In this document: piece by piece, positions 18,805 to 28,974 of the stretch
How positions within the stretch are numbered: the stretch's first letter is position 1
Layout of the letters: each line of letters opens with the position of its first letter
DNA from: Chlorobiaceae bacterium
GTDB taxonomy: Bacteria; Bacteroidota; Chlorobiia; Chlorobiales; Chlorobiaceae
Assembly: GCA_013334975.1 (NCBI GenBank)
Contig: JAAXWL010000015.1
Location: forward strand, 1 to 37,381
Direction: 5' to 3'
DNA length: 37,381 nucleotides
The notes under the pieces: model-generated
Told to the model about the DNA's origin: nothing
The model's input: the letters and a program-made list of their open reading frames with translations, nothing else
The model's database searches: none
Made by a program: the position numbers and the translations under genes

Positions 18805-21210
18805 ATGTCCAGCAGCTCTTTGTCATACACGGTACCACAGGTACCTGAAACTGATATTCTTTTCGAACTCTCATCCGAAGAGTGGCTTCTGAGGAAAAAA
18901 GGGTTCCGTAAAGGCTCGAAAGCCATTCAGCTCAACGAGACCCTTCTGACTATCGGTAATGGTTATCTCAACATCAGGGGTAGCCTTGAAGAGTTGCCGC
19001 AGGGGAATGCTGGTGGTATGTATCTTTCGGGAATTTACGACAAGTCGGAATCCGACGTTGAGGAACTGGTCAAATGTCCGATGTGGACCGACGTATCGGT
19101 ATGGCATGAAGACAGCAAGTTCTGCCTTTCATGCTGTGATGCCCTTGCGCACGAACAGATCCTCGACATGAAGAAAGGTCTTCTTCACCGCCGGACCACC
19201 TTCAGGAACCAGCAGGGTAAAATATTGACCCTCGAAACCACCCGCCTGGCTTTCATGCACGATCCCCACAGGGGTTACATGCGGGTAATAATCACCCCGA
19301 AAAATTTTTCCGGCGCACTACGGGTTCTTTCCGGTCTCAATGGTGAGGTTACCAATCGGGGCTATTTTCCCAGGGAGCAGTACAAGCATTTGCAACTCGA
19401 AAGAATCGAGCACGGCAGGCACTTCATGTATCTCGAAATGAAGACCCGCGAACAGGGTATCCGCATTGCCGAGTCCGCTTCATGGAAAATGGTCTCCGGT
19501 TTCGGCAGGATGCTGCACTGGGAACCGAGGATCTATGGCGAGAAGTTCACCAGCGAAATTACTATCGAAGCTTCGAAAGGGATCTCCTGTGTTTTTGAGA
19601 AACTTGCCGTCGTCATGACCAGTCGCGATTTTGCGACGCCTCCTGCCCGCGGCATGTTCAGGGAGTCAATCTGCAATCTCAGGGACTTTGTCCGTATTGG
19701 ATCGACAGCGGAGATCAAGAGGCATATCGACGCATGGAACCGCCTCTGGGAGCAGGCCGATGTGCGTATCGACGGTGACGATGTCGCCCAACAGGCGTTT
19801 CGCTACAATATTTACCAACTGCTTATCAACGCCCCCTCCCGGCCGGGGCCCATCGGGGCCAAATTTCTCAGCTCTGAAGGCTATATGGGCCATGTATTCT
19901 GGGATACCGAAATCTTTATTCTTCCCTTCTACATTTACAATTTCCCGTCAATGGCGCGTAACATTTTGATGTATCGCTATAATACGCTGCCGGGGGCGTG
20001 CAGGAACGCCGAAAAGATAGGGTGCAAGGGAGCAAGGTTCGCCTGGGAGTCGGCCACAACAGGGGAGGATGTCACGCCACGTTTCGCGTCAAAGCTTGAA
20101 AAGACCATCAGGTTCATCTATACGGGAATCGAAGAGGATCATATTGTTTCTGATGTCATCTACGGTGTCGAGCGCTATTTCAGGGTGACTGGTGATCATG
20201 AGTTTCTGTTGAAATACGCTACGGAAATGATACTTCTCACTGCGCGGTTCTGGGCAAGCCGGGTGGTTTTTGCGGATGGTCTTTACCAGATACGAACCGT
20301 TATCGGCCCCGATGAATTTCATGAGCACATCAACAACAACGCTTATACTAACTATTTAGTCAGTTGGCATTTACGGCTTGCAGCCATGCTGTGCAAACAT
20401 TTGGGCAAGAGTAATCCGGAGGAGTTCCGGGAGCTTGCAGAAAAGATATCGCTTGAAGGGGATGAACCGGGCCGGTGGCTTGATATCAGCAGGAATCTCA
20501 AGTTTACCCGGGATGGTGCGACGGGGGTTGTCGAGCAGTTCGAAGGTTACTTTTCCCTGAAGGATCATGTGATTCTGCGTAACGATCGTTTAGGTCATCC
20601 GGTGTTTCCTCCCGGAGTGAACTACCGAAACATTGGGCGTACGCAACTGATCAAGCAGGCTGATGTACTGCTGCTGATGGTGCTTTTTCCGCACGCATTC
20701 AGCTTTGCGGAGAAGAGAGCCAATTATAACTATTATGAACAGCGTACTACCCACAAATCCTCCCTGAGCCACTGCGTCCATGCCATGATGGGTCTTGCCG
20801 TTTCAGAGCGTGTCAATGCTTACCGGTACTTCATGAAAACGGCTCTTTTCGATCTTGAAAATCTGCATAACAACACGGAACTCGGTATCCATGCAGCCGC
20901 GGTAGGAGGGAGCTGGCAAACGGTTATCCATGGCTTCGCCGGTCTCTTGCTCAAGAGTGACCGTATTGTGCTCAATCCCTGGTTGCCCCGGAAATGGGAA
21001 CGACTCTCATTCAGGGTCAGATGGCGTGAGCGACTGGTGTCGCTTGAAATCACTCATAAGGAGGTGTCGATACGGATCGATGCCGAGACTGAGATGAGCC
21101 TGCCATGTACCCTGTACGGTAATACCAGCAAGCTTATGACCAATGTATCCTACACCCTGAGTTATTGTCCAACAAGATCACGAGGAGACCATGTTTATGA
21201 AAAAGCTTAG
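18805..21210 (+). CDS. Glycoside hydrolase family 65 (kojibiose/maltose/trehalose phosphorylase-like)
   Basis: ATG 18805 preceded by ggagg; GYMGHVFWDTEIFILPFYIYNFP, IGPDEFHEHINNNAYTNYLVSWHLR, KQADVLLLMVLFPHAFS, LHNNTELGIHAAAVGGSWQTVIHGFAGL. Confidence 0.9.
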   Translation: MSSSSLSYTVPQVPETDILFELSSEEWLLRKKGFRKGSKAIQLNETLLTIGNGYLNIRGSLEELPQGNAGGMYLSGIYDKSESDVEELVKCPMWTDVSVWHEDSKFCLSCCDALAHEQILDMKKGLLHRRTTFRNQQGKILTLETTRLAFMHDPHRGYMRVIITPKNFSGALRVLSGLNGEVTNRGYFPREQYKHLQLERIEHGRHFMYLEMKTREQGIRIAESASWKMVSGFGRMLHWEPRIYGEKFTSEITIEASKGISCVFEKLAVVMTSRDFATPPARGMFRESICNLRDFVRIGSTAEIKRHIDAWNRLWEQADVRIDGDDVAQQAFRYNIYQLLINAPSRPGPIGAKFLSSEGYMGHVFWDTEIFILPFYIYNFPSMARNILMYRYNTLPGACRNAEKIGCKGARFAWESATTGEDVTPRFASKLEKTIRFIYTGIEEDHIVSDVIYGVERYFRVTGDHEFLLKYATEMILLTARFWASRVVFADGLYQIRTVIGPDEFHEHINNNAYTNYLVSWHLRLAAMLCKHLGKSNPEEFRELAEKISLEGDEPGRWLDISRNLKFTRDGATGVVEQFEGYFSLKDHVILRNDRLGHPVFPPGVNYRNIGRTQLIKQADVLLLMVLFPHAFSFAEKRANYNYYEQRTTHKSSLSHCVHAMMGLAVSERVNAYRYFMKTALFDLENLHNNTELGIHAAAVGGSWQTVIHGFAGLLLKSDRIVLNPWLPRKWERLSFRVRWRERLVSLEITHKEVSIRIDAETEMSLPCTLYGNTSKLMTNVSYTLSYCPTRSRGDHVYEKA

Positions 21211-22294
21211 AATAGCGCAGATCGCGCCTCTCATTGAAAGTGTTCCTCCACTCAAGTACGGCGGCACGGAAAGAGTGGTCTACTACCTTACCGAAGGATT
21301 AGTCAAGAGCGGTCATGAGGTAACGCTTTTTGCTTCCGGAGACTCGGTAACCAGTGCACGACTGGTGGCCCCGGTAAGCGAAAGTCTTCGGCTTGGAAGT
21401 AAGGCTCATTCGACCATCTTCATGCACATGCTGATGCTGTCGAAGGTCTATGAAGAGATGGCGGGGCAGTTCGATATCATTCATTCCCATCTTGAGTACC
21501 TCACTCTGCCCTATGCCGTTCGTTCCCGTATCCCGACAATCATGACCATGCATGGTCGGCTGGATGTGCCGGATTATGCCGACATTCTCAAGCGCTACTC
21601 TGCTCTGGATTATGTTTCGATCAGCGACTCCCAGAGAGCGCCGGCGCCTGCTCTCAACTGGGCGGGCACCGTCTATCATGGCTATCCGGAAAACCTGTTC
21701 AGTTATAATCCGGATCCCGAACGCTATTTCCTTTTCCTTGGTCGTTTTTCAGAGGAGAAGCGGCCAGATCAGGCGATCATGCTGGCCAGGGAGTGCAAAA
21801 TCCATCTGAAGCTGGCAGCCAAGATCGACCCGGCTGACAGGCTCTACTTCAAGGAGTACGTCGAGCCGCTTCTTGACAGTCCCTACATCGAGTATGTCGG
21901 TGAGGTTGACGACATCAGAAAAAGTGAGTTGCTCAGAAATGCGTGTGGTCTGCTCAATCCCATAGACTGGCCTGAACCGTTCGGCCTGGTCATGATAGAG
22001 GCTCTTGCCTGCGGCACACCGGTCATCGTTCGTCGATGCGGTTCCGCCTCGGAGGTAATCACTCATGGTGTCAGTGGATTTGTCTGTGACAACCGGCAGG
22101 ATTTCATCAATGCGATCCAGAATATCGATACCATCTCAAGGGCTGCGTGCAGGCGGGAATTCGAACAGCGATTTACTCTGGAGCACATGACCGAAAAGTA
22201 TGAAAGGCTCTACCGGAACATCATCTCTTCCGCCTATGCCCGGCACCCGGCATCTCAGGCTTTTGCAGTCAATGGCGCGGCGGTTGCAGTCTGA
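21191..22294 (+). CDS. Glycosyltransferase family 4
   Basis: 367 aa; PPLKYGGTERVVYYLTEGLVKSGHEVTLFASGDS, YFLFLGRFSEEKRPDQAI, PIDWPEPFGLVMIEALACGTPVIVRRCGSASEVI. Overlaps the end of the GH65 gene. Confidence 0.9.
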   Translation: MFMKKLRIAQIAPLIESVPPLKYGGTERVVYYLTEGLVKSGHEVTLFASGDSVTSARLVAPVSESLRLGSKAHSTIFMHMLMLSKVYEEMAGQFDIIHSHLEYLTLPYAVRSRIPTIMTMHGRLDVPDYADILKRYSALDYVSISDSQRAPAPALNWAGTVYHGYPENLFSYNPDPERYFLFLGRFSEEKRPDQAIMLARECKIHLKLAAKIDPADRLYFKEYVEPLLDSPYIEYVGEVDDIRKSELLRNACGLLNPIDWPEPFGLVMIEALACGTPVIVRRCGSASEVITHGVSGFVCDNRQDFINAIQNIDTISRAACRREFEQRFTLEHMTEKYERLYRNIISSAYARHPASQAFAVNGAAVAV

Positions 22295-22312
22295 GCCTTC
22301 CGCCAGAGCATA

Positions 22313-22418
22313 GATTTTCTGGTTGCAGGAACAATTCGATTGGTTATTATGACTGTTGAACTTCTGGCCGGATGACAGAGCATCCGGCCAGAGGTTCTGC
22401 GATTGCAACCAGAAAATC
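22313..22418. promoter_or_regulatory. Nested palindrome spanning the dnaE translation start region
   Basis: Outer perfect 15-bp arms gattttctggttgca (22313-22327) / tgcaaccagaaaatc (22404-22418). Inner perfect 12-bp arms tctggccggatg (22363-22374) / catccggccaga (22381-22392), loop acagag. Confidence 0.65.
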
Positions 22419-25400
22419 AAGGCGCCTTGGAGTTCGTTCATCTTCACACCCATACCCACTATTCGATGCAGAGCAGCCCGATTTTTCCGGGCGAGCTTTT
22501 CGCGGCCTGTCGTAAACAGGGCATGAAGTCTGTGGCCGTCACTGACTACGGAGCCATGTTCAATATGCCGGAACTCTTCGGCCATGCCCGCAAGGCTGAG
22601 GTGAAGCTGATCATGGGGGCGGAGATTTTTCTTGCCGGCACCGATGCTCGCGACGGGGGGCGTCCAGCTACCCTGGTGCTCTTGATCCAGAACGAAGCAG
22701 GGTACCGGAACATGTGCATTCTGCTGTCGAGGGCGGCCAGGGAGGGGTTTCAGAACGCCATTCCGCATGTCGAACGCGCGGTACTGGAGGAGTGCCGGGA
22801 GGGGCTGACCTGTCTGTCGGCTGCCCATGCCGGCCTGATCGGTCGTGCCATTCTATGTGGCGACGAGCGTGAAGCCGCACGACTTGCCGACTATTACCGC
22901 TCCCTGTATGGTGAGCACTTCTACCTTGAAGTACAGAAGCACGGTATGCCCTATGATGAGCAACTGGTGCCAGCAACGATTCGCCTTGCAGAATCACTCT
23001 CGATCCCGCTCGTAGCCACCAACAACGTCCACTATCTCGAAAGACGGGACGCCGGTTGCTATCGGGCCATGATTGCCAACCGCACCAAAGAGCGGCTGAG
23101 CAGTCAGAATTTGCAGTGCCTGTCGGGGCAGGAGAACTTCTTCAAGACAGCGGATGAGATGGCCGCACTGTTTGACAACGCCCACGGTGAACTCGACCAC
23201 ACGGTGCGGATTGCCGATGGGTGCACCTTCCGCTTCAGTTATCAGGAGCCCCGGCTGCCCCATTTTCCGATTCCGGAGGGGTTCACCAGCGAAAAGGAGT
23301 ATCTCAGGCACCTGACCTGGGAGGGGGCAAAGGAGAAATACGCCAATCCCGATGGCTCCATTCCGGAGGAGGTCAGTGCACGCATCGAACTGGAGTTCGG
23401 AGTGATCGAAAAGATGGGCTACAGCTCCTACTTCCTGATTGTCAGCGATCTGATTGCCGCATCACGCTCGATGGGCTATTCGGTCGGCCCCGGCAGGGGA
23501 TCGGCTGCCGGCAGCATCATCGCCTACCTGACGGGCATCACCCGGATCGATCCGCTCAGATACAAGCTGCTTTTCGAGCGCTTTCTCAATCCCGAGCGCG
23601 TTTCAATGCCCGATATCGACATCGATTTCACTCCGGTCGGCAAGCAGAAGGTGCTCGAATACACGGTGGAGAAGTATGGCCAGGATAGCGTGGCCAAAGT
23701 CGTTGCCATTGGCACCCTCGGCGCCAAAGCGGCTATTCGTGATGCCGGTCGTGTGCTCGATGTACCGCTCAAGGCGGTCGACCAGCTCGCCAAACTGGTG
23801 CCCACGAAGCCCGGCACCACTCTCGAAGATGCTTTCAGGGAGGTCAGGGAGCTGAAACGGTTGACGGAAACCGACTCGCAGTACCAGGAGCTCATGCAGT
23901 ATGCCAGGGCGATGGAGGGCCGCGCGCGCAACGTTTCCATGCACGCCGGTGCGGTGGTCATCACCAATGGAGCACTCGAAGAGCAGGTGCCACTCTACGT
24001 TTCCAACAAGATCGAGACCGAAGAGCGCAAGTATGCCGACGAGTTCGATCAGAACGATATCGACGGCACCTCCGGCAAGGCATCCGATGGTATCGACGAG
24101 AAGCAGGTGGTAACCCAGTTCGACAAAAACTGCATAGAACAGGCCGGTCTGCTCAAGATCGACTACCTCGGCCTTGAAACCCTCGCCGTGATCGATGAAA
24201 CCCTGCGGCTCATCAGAAAGCGACACAGCATCGACATCGATCTCGAAAAAGTGCCCATGGATGACCGCCAGACCTTCCGGATCTTTCAGGAAGGCAAGAT
24301 GGCCGGCATTTTTCAGTTCGAGTCCTCCGGAATGCAGAGCTACATGACCCGTCTGCAACCGACGCAGATCGGAGACATCATCGCCATGAGCGCCCTGTAC
24401 CGTCCCGGTGCACTCAATGCCGAGATCGACAAGGATCGTAACGCCGTCGATCTGTTCGTCGATCGCAAGCACGGTCGAGAGGAGATCGACTACATGCACC
24501 CCATGCTCGAAGAGATCCTCAAGGAGACCTACGGAGTAATCGTCTACCAGGAGCAGGTGATGCAGATATCGCAGGTTATGGGCCGCTTTTCGCTCGCCAA
24601 GGCCGATAACCTCCGCAAGGCAATGGGCAAGAAAGATGCCAGTCTGATGCAGAAGTTCAAGGACGAGTTCGTTGAAGGAGCGGTCAGCATCAAGGTCAAC
24701 CAGGCGCTGGCCACAAGGATATTCGACCTGATGGCCGAGTTTGCCGGGTACGGTTTCAACAAGAGCCATTCGGCGGCATACGGCGTGCTGGCCTACTGGA
24801 CAGGCTACCTCAAGGCACACTACACCATCGAGTTTGTCACCGCGATCCTGAACAGCGAGATCGGTGACACTGAACGCATGAAGCACCTGACCGATGAAGC
24901 CAAAGGGTTCGGCATCTTTACCCTGCCACCCTCCATCAACAACAGCGACGCCCTTTTCTCGGTTGACGAGCACAAAGGACGCTCCTGCATCCGCGTAGGG
25001 CTGAGTGCCATCAAGCAGGTGGGCGGGGGAGCCAGGGCGGTCGTGGCTGCCAGGTTACGCAGGAACAGCAAACCCTTTGTCAACCTGTTCGACCTGACCA
25101 CCTCGGTGGATCTTCGGGCCATGAACCGCAAAGCGCTCGAATCCCTCATTCTGGCCGGAGCGCTCGACGAGATCGATCCAAACCGGGCAAAGTTGATTGC
25201 CAACGTTGACAAGGCGATCAGGTTTGGCCAGATACAGAATAAAGCGGTCACGCTTGGTCAGGGAGGCTTTTTCAACGATGACGTCACTGATGGTTCAGCC
25301 GGAGTACACTATCCGGATATGGACAATGCAGAGCCGATGCCGGAAAACGAAAAGCTCCAGCACGAAAAAAAGCTGGTAGGCTTCTATCTCAGCCATCACC

Positions 25401-25984
25401 CTCTTGACCGCTACCGACGTGACTGGGAAGCATTCGCAAACCTGACGCTCGACCAGCGCGTGGTCACTCCGTCACGACTTTACAAAGTGATTGGGGTGAT
25501 TGTGTCGGTCAAACCCTATCAGGACAGAAAAGGCAAGCAGATGCTTTTCGGTATCATCGAAGACTTTACCGGAAAAGCGGATTTTACGGTTTTTGCCAGC
25601 GTCTACGAACAGTACCGCCACATGCTCCAGGCCGATGAGGCCGTCATGCTCGGAGTCGAGGCTGAAGCCAAAGACGGAATCCTCAAGCTTCTGGTGCGGG
25701 AAGTGATGCCGCTCAAAAAGGTGCGCTCGGGGATGGTTAAAAAAGTGGTGCTCAGAATCGATGCCGATGACGCAATACAGCTTGAAAAGCTCAAACAGGT
25801 GCACCAGCTTTTCGAAAAAAACAAAGGCGGAACGCCGGTCGATTTCGAGCTGCGGGCCACTATTGGCTCATGCATTGAGACCCTGAAGATTTTTGCCCGC
25901 AACACTCCGATAGAAGCTGACGATGAAACACTTGAGCAGCTCGAAGAGATTCTTGGGCCCGATAATGTGAAAATATCCGGATAG
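22403..25984 (+). CDS. dnaE: DNA polymerase III alpha subunit (start uncertain: TTG 22403 or TTG 22427)
   Basis: EFVHLHTHTHYSMQSSPIFPGELFAACRKQGMKSVAVTDYGAMFN (PHP domain), GPGRGSAAGSIIAYLTGITRIDPLRYKLLFERFLNPERVSMPDIDIDF, YQEQVMQISQVMG, GYGFNKSHSAAYGVLAYWTGYLKAHY. Confidence 0.93.
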   Translation: MQPENQGALEFVHLHTHTHYSMQSSPIFPGELFAACRKQGMKSVAVTDYGAMFNMPELFGHARKAEVKLIMGAEIFLAGTDARDGGRPATLVLLIQNEAGYRNMCILLSRAAREGFQNAIPHVERAVLEECREGLTCLSAAHAGLIGRAILCGDEREAARLADYYRSLYGEHFYLEVQKHGMPYDEQLVPATIRLAESLSIPLVATNNVHYLERRDAGCYRAMIANRTKERLSSQNLQCLSGQENFFKTADEMAALFDNAHGELDHTVRIADGCTFRFSYQEPRLPHFPIPEGFTSEKEYLRHLTWEGAKEKYANPDGSIPEEVSARIELEFGVIEKMGYSSYFLIVSDLIAASRSMGYSVGPGRGSAAGSIIAYLTGITRIDPLRYKLLFERFLNPERVSMPDIDIDFTPVGKQKVLEYTVEKYGQDSVAKVVAIGTLGAKAAIRDAGRVLDVPLKAVDQLAKLVPTKPGTTLEDAFREVRELKRLTETDSQYQELMQYARAMEGRARNVSMHAGAVVITNGALEEQVPLYVSNKIETEERKYADEFDQNDIDGTSGKASDGIDEKQVVTQFDKNCIEQAGLLKIDYLGLETLAVIDETLRLIRKRHSIDIDLEKVPMDDRQTFRIFQEGKMAGIFQFESSGMQSYMTRLQPTQIGDIIAMSALYRPGALNAEIDKDRNAVDLFVDRKHGREEIDYMHPMLEEILKETYGVIVYQEQVMQISQVMGRFSLAKADNLRKAMGKKDASLMQKFKDEFVEGAVSIKVNQALATRIFDLMAEFAGYGFNKSHSAAYGVLAYWTGYLKAHYTIEFVTAILNSEIGDTERMKHLTDEAKGFGIFTLPPSINNSDALFSVDEHKGRSCIRVGLSAIKQVGGGARAVVAARLRRNSKPFVNLFDLTTSVDLRAMNRKALESLILAGALDEIDPNRAKLIANVDKAIRFGQIQNKAVTLGQGGFFNDDVTDGSAGVHYPDMDNAEPMPENEKLQHEKKLVGFYLSHHPLDRYRRDWEAFANLTLDQRVVTPSRLYKVIGVIVSVKPYQDRKGKQMLFGIIEDFTGKADFTVFASVYEQYRHMLQADEAVMLGVEAEAKDGILKLLVREVMPLKKVRSGMVKKVVLRIDADDAIQLEKLKQVHQLFEKNKGGTPVDFELRATIGSCIETLKIFARNTPIEADDETLEQLEEILGPDNVKISG

Positions 25985-26085
25985 AATCGTTCGCAACTGT
26001 TGCCAACTTGATATTTATTCAAGTATATTGACGTAGAGTGAATTCGTTGCTCTTATCAATTGTTAACCCTTATCGTTATCTACCT

Positions 26086-26415
26086 ATGAGCGGAAAATAT
26101 TTTACGGCTACTGACGCTAATTTCCAGGCATCAATTCTCGATTCGGACAAAGTGGCTCTGGTTGATTTCTGGGCCTCCTGGTGTGGACCCTGCATGATGC
26201 TCGGCCCGGTTATCGAGGAGCTTGCCGCACAGTATGAAGGGCGCGCCATCATTTCGAAGCTCAATGTCGATGATAACCCGAACACAGCAGCAAAATATGG
26301 AATTCGCAGCATTCCCACCATGCTGATCATCAAGGATGGAAAGGTCGTTGACCAGATGGTAGGCGCCCTGGCCAAGAACGTGATTGCCAAAAAAATCGAC
26401 GATCAGATCGGCTGA
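26086..26415 (+). CDS. trxA: Thioredoxin
   Basis: ATG 26086 MSGKYFTATDANFQ..VALVDFWASWCGPCMMLGPVIEELA; WCGPC active site. Confidence 0.92.
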   Translation: MSGKYFTATDANFQASILDSDKVALVDFWASWCGPCMMLGPVIEELAAQYEGRAIISKLNVDDNPNTAAKYGIRSIPTMLIIKDGKVVDQMVGALAKNVIAKKIDDQIG

Positions 26416-26499
26416 TCTTTTTTCCTTTTTTTATTCTTTTCTGTCCCGGCACCTGCCGGGATGGTTTTGTGCCCCAACCCTACCTCCTGGAGACAAACG

Positions 26500-27435
26500 A
26501 TGGATAAAGAAATCAGGGATGTTGTCATTATCGGTACCGGTCCTGCCGGTTATACCTCTGCAATCTATACCGGACGAGCCAATCTCAAGCCTCTGATCAT
26601 CGAAGGGCACCAGCCAGGGGGACAGCTCATGATCACCACGGACATCGAGAACTTTCCCGGCTTTCCCCAGGGCATTCCGGGCCCGGAACTCATGAGCAGA
26701 ATGCGTGAGCAGGCAGCGCGATTCGGCGTCGAGTTCGTTTACGGCAGCGTTTCCGAAGCCGATGTGTCCCGCAGTCCCTTCAGCCTCACGCTCGACAGTG
26801 GCCAGGAGATTCTCGCCAGAACGCTGATCATCGCCACCGGCGCCAACGCCAAATGGCTCGGAATCGAATCTGAAGAACGCTATCGCGGACGTGGTGTGTC
26901 GGCATGTGCCACCTGCGACGGATTCTTTTTCCGCAACTGCCGGGTCTTCGTTGTTGGCGGAGGGGATACGGCCATGGAAGAGGCGCTCTATCTCACCAAA
27001 TTCGCATCCGAAGTGGTGCTCATTCATCGTCGCGAAGAGTTCAGGGCATCAAAGATCATGAGTCTCAGAGCGAGCAAGAACGAGAAGATCACCACCATGC
27101 TCAACCAGACCGTAGACGAGATTCTCGGCGACGACATGAAGGTGACCGGCATCAGGCTCAAAAACGTCAAGACCGGCGAACTCACCGAGCACGCCTGTGA
27201 CGGCGTTTTCATGGCCATCGGCCACGAACCGAACGCCAAACTCTTCAGGGGCCAGCTCGACATGGATGATTACGGCTACATCCTTACCAAAGGGCACTCA
27301 TCCGAAACCAGCGTCAAAGGTGTCTACGCCTGCGGCGACGTTCAGGACTTCGTCTACCGCCAGGCAGTAACGGCCGTCGGCACCGGCTGCATGGCCGCCA
27401 TTGAAGCCGAGCGATTCCTCGAATCGATACGATAA
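26500..27435 (+). CDS. trxB: Thioredoxin-disulfide reductase
   Basis: MDKEIRDVVIIGTGPAGYTSAIYTGRANLKPLIIEGHQPGGQLMITTDIENFPGF; CATCDGFFF active site. Confidence 0.93.
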   Translation: MDKEIRDVVIIGTGPAGYTSAIYTGRANLKPLIIEGHQPGGQLMITTDIENFPGFPQGIPGPELMSRMREQAARFGVEFVYGSVSEADVSRSPFSLTLDSGQEILARTLIIATGANAKWLGIESEERYRGRGVSACATCDGFFFRNCRVFVVGGGDTAMEEALYLTKFASEVVLIHRREEFRASKIMSLRASKNEKITTMLNQTVDEILGDDMKVTGIRLKNVKTGELTEHACDGVFMAIGHEPNAKLFRGQLDMDDYGYILTKGHSSETSVKGVYACGDVQDFVYRQAVTAVGTGCMAAIEAERFLESIR

Positions 27436-27458
27436 AGCCGGAGATTTTGGGTTTGCTA

Positions 27459-27494
27459 AAGCGCCGGAGCTGTTGATGTTCCGGCGCTTTTTTG
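27459..27494 (+). terminator. Rho-independent terminator after trxB
   Basis: agcgccgga..tccggcgct followed by a run of T. Confidence 0.85.
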
Positions 27495-27994
27495 CGTTTT
27501 GGCGGGGAAGAGTGGAAGAAAGGACGAAAGGGGGAAGAAGGGGAGAGCTATGGGTGCGTTAACCTTGGGCGCGCCAACCCTGGGAGCGCGGAGCCCCAGC
27601 TCCGCAAATGAAGCCAACGGATTCACATCTTCTGAACTTCGTGGTTAAGGCGATGCCGCGTTATTGCTCGAAGGTTCAGCATGTATGATACCGCCCATCC
27701 TTTTGGAGGGCGGGAAAAGAGTTGCGAACTGTTACATTAAAAGAAAAGTAACCCTTGACTCTGAATGCCAATGAGTGTCGTGTTGTGGTTGATTCCGGAC
27801 TGGAGCTTGTTGCTGAGGAGCTTCTTGATGCATGGTGCGGCAGTGAGTATGCAGCACGGGCGGTGGCGAGTGTTGAGCGGGCTTCGTCTTTGTCGTTTCC
27901 AATGGGAGAGAAGTACTTAATAATGAAAAACCGTGTGGGTGATTTGCAGCGTTATCGCTTATATGTTGCAGAAAAGAAAAGGAGGATACATCAA

Positions 27995-28426
27995 ATGGGA
28001 GATGTATTTGCAGAGATAGAGCTGAGCAATCCAAAAGATTCTGATCTGGAGCCTGTGCGTGTATAAGCGCTGGCTGATACCGGAGCTTTGATGTTATGTA
28101 TTCCGGAACATATTGCTCTTCAGCTCAAACTCGATACGGAATCCACCCGTGAAGTTTCAGTGGCTGATGGCCGCAGCATCAATGTTCCTTACGTTGGGCC
28201 AGTTCACGTCAATTTTGGCAAAAGATCATGCTTCGTAGGAGCGCTTGTGTTGGGGGATGAAGTGTTGCTTGGTGCTGTTCCTATGAAAGATATGGATTTG
28301 GTTCTATCACCAGGTCGTCGTGAAGTAACCGTTGATCCAGCCAGCCCAAATATTCCTCACGCACGGGTAAAATCGCAGACAACCAGATCGAACAGACTTT
28401 ACAAACACACGACAGAAACAAATTGA
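27995..28426 (+). pseudogene. Clan AA (retropepsin-like) aspartic protease with in-frame stop
   Basis: ATG 27995 preceded by aaggagg. MGDVFAEIELSNPKDSDLEPVRV*ALADTGALMLCIPEHIALQLKLDTESTREVSVADGRSINVPYVGPVHVNFGKRSCFVGALVLGDEVLLGAVPMKDMDLVLSPGRREVTVDPASPNIPHARVK. TAA at 28064-28066; both halves in the same frame. Confidence 0.75.
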
Positions 28427-28656
28427 TCAAGCGCATTCCTGACCGGTTGCGTTTTACTCCTGCGGCGCTCAAGCGTTGGGATGCAATCGATCCGACGATA
28501 CAGGGAAAGATTCTCAGCAACGTCTGGTGCAGATCGTGCCGGAAAGCGGTGTATATCAATATCGAATCAGCCAGAATCGAGACGAAAGAGCTGATATTGT
28601 CCGGCACGTGCGCAGACTGCGGCGGCACGGTTGCCAGATTGATCGAAAGCGAATAG
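28423..28656 (+). CDS. Small zinc-ribbon-like protein
   Basis: 77 aa with two CxxC pairs: WCRSCRKAVYINIESARIETKELILSGTCADCGGTVARLIESE. Start codon uncertain. Confidence 0.55.
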   Translation: MIKRIPDRLRFTPAALKRWDAIDPTIQGKILSNVWCRSCRKAVYINIESARIETKELILSGTCADCGGTVARLIESE

Positions 28657-28974
28657 CCGCGTAATCCCAATAAAGCACTTGAAAATCAGGCGTATTCTTC
28701 GTACCTATAAACTGTAAGCCATGCCGTCGGGTTTATGCAGTGCCCCTTCCGAGACGGTTCCGGATTAACGATGTTCAGTGACGATTGCCACGACCGACCA
28801 ACGTTGAGTTCAGAACAACTCAACTGACGTGTATGAAATGAGAATGATTCACCACGCTGTTCCTTGAAGGCGTGAGTGAGGGTGTTTTCAAAACCTCTTG
28901 AGGCTCTTGTCCCGCAAGTATTCTGAGCTGACCGTTGTTCTCCATCTCTTTCACTATTTGAAGTGTTACCGCTT

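Noticed and set aside
23603-24973. 456-aa minus-strand ORF inside dnaE
   Set aside because: Antisense shadow; DnaE catalytic motifs lie on the + strand.
27755-27994. N-terminal part of the 103-aa ORF preceding the protease start
   Set aside because: No recognisable domain; an internal RBS and ATG at 27995 explain the conserved protein better.
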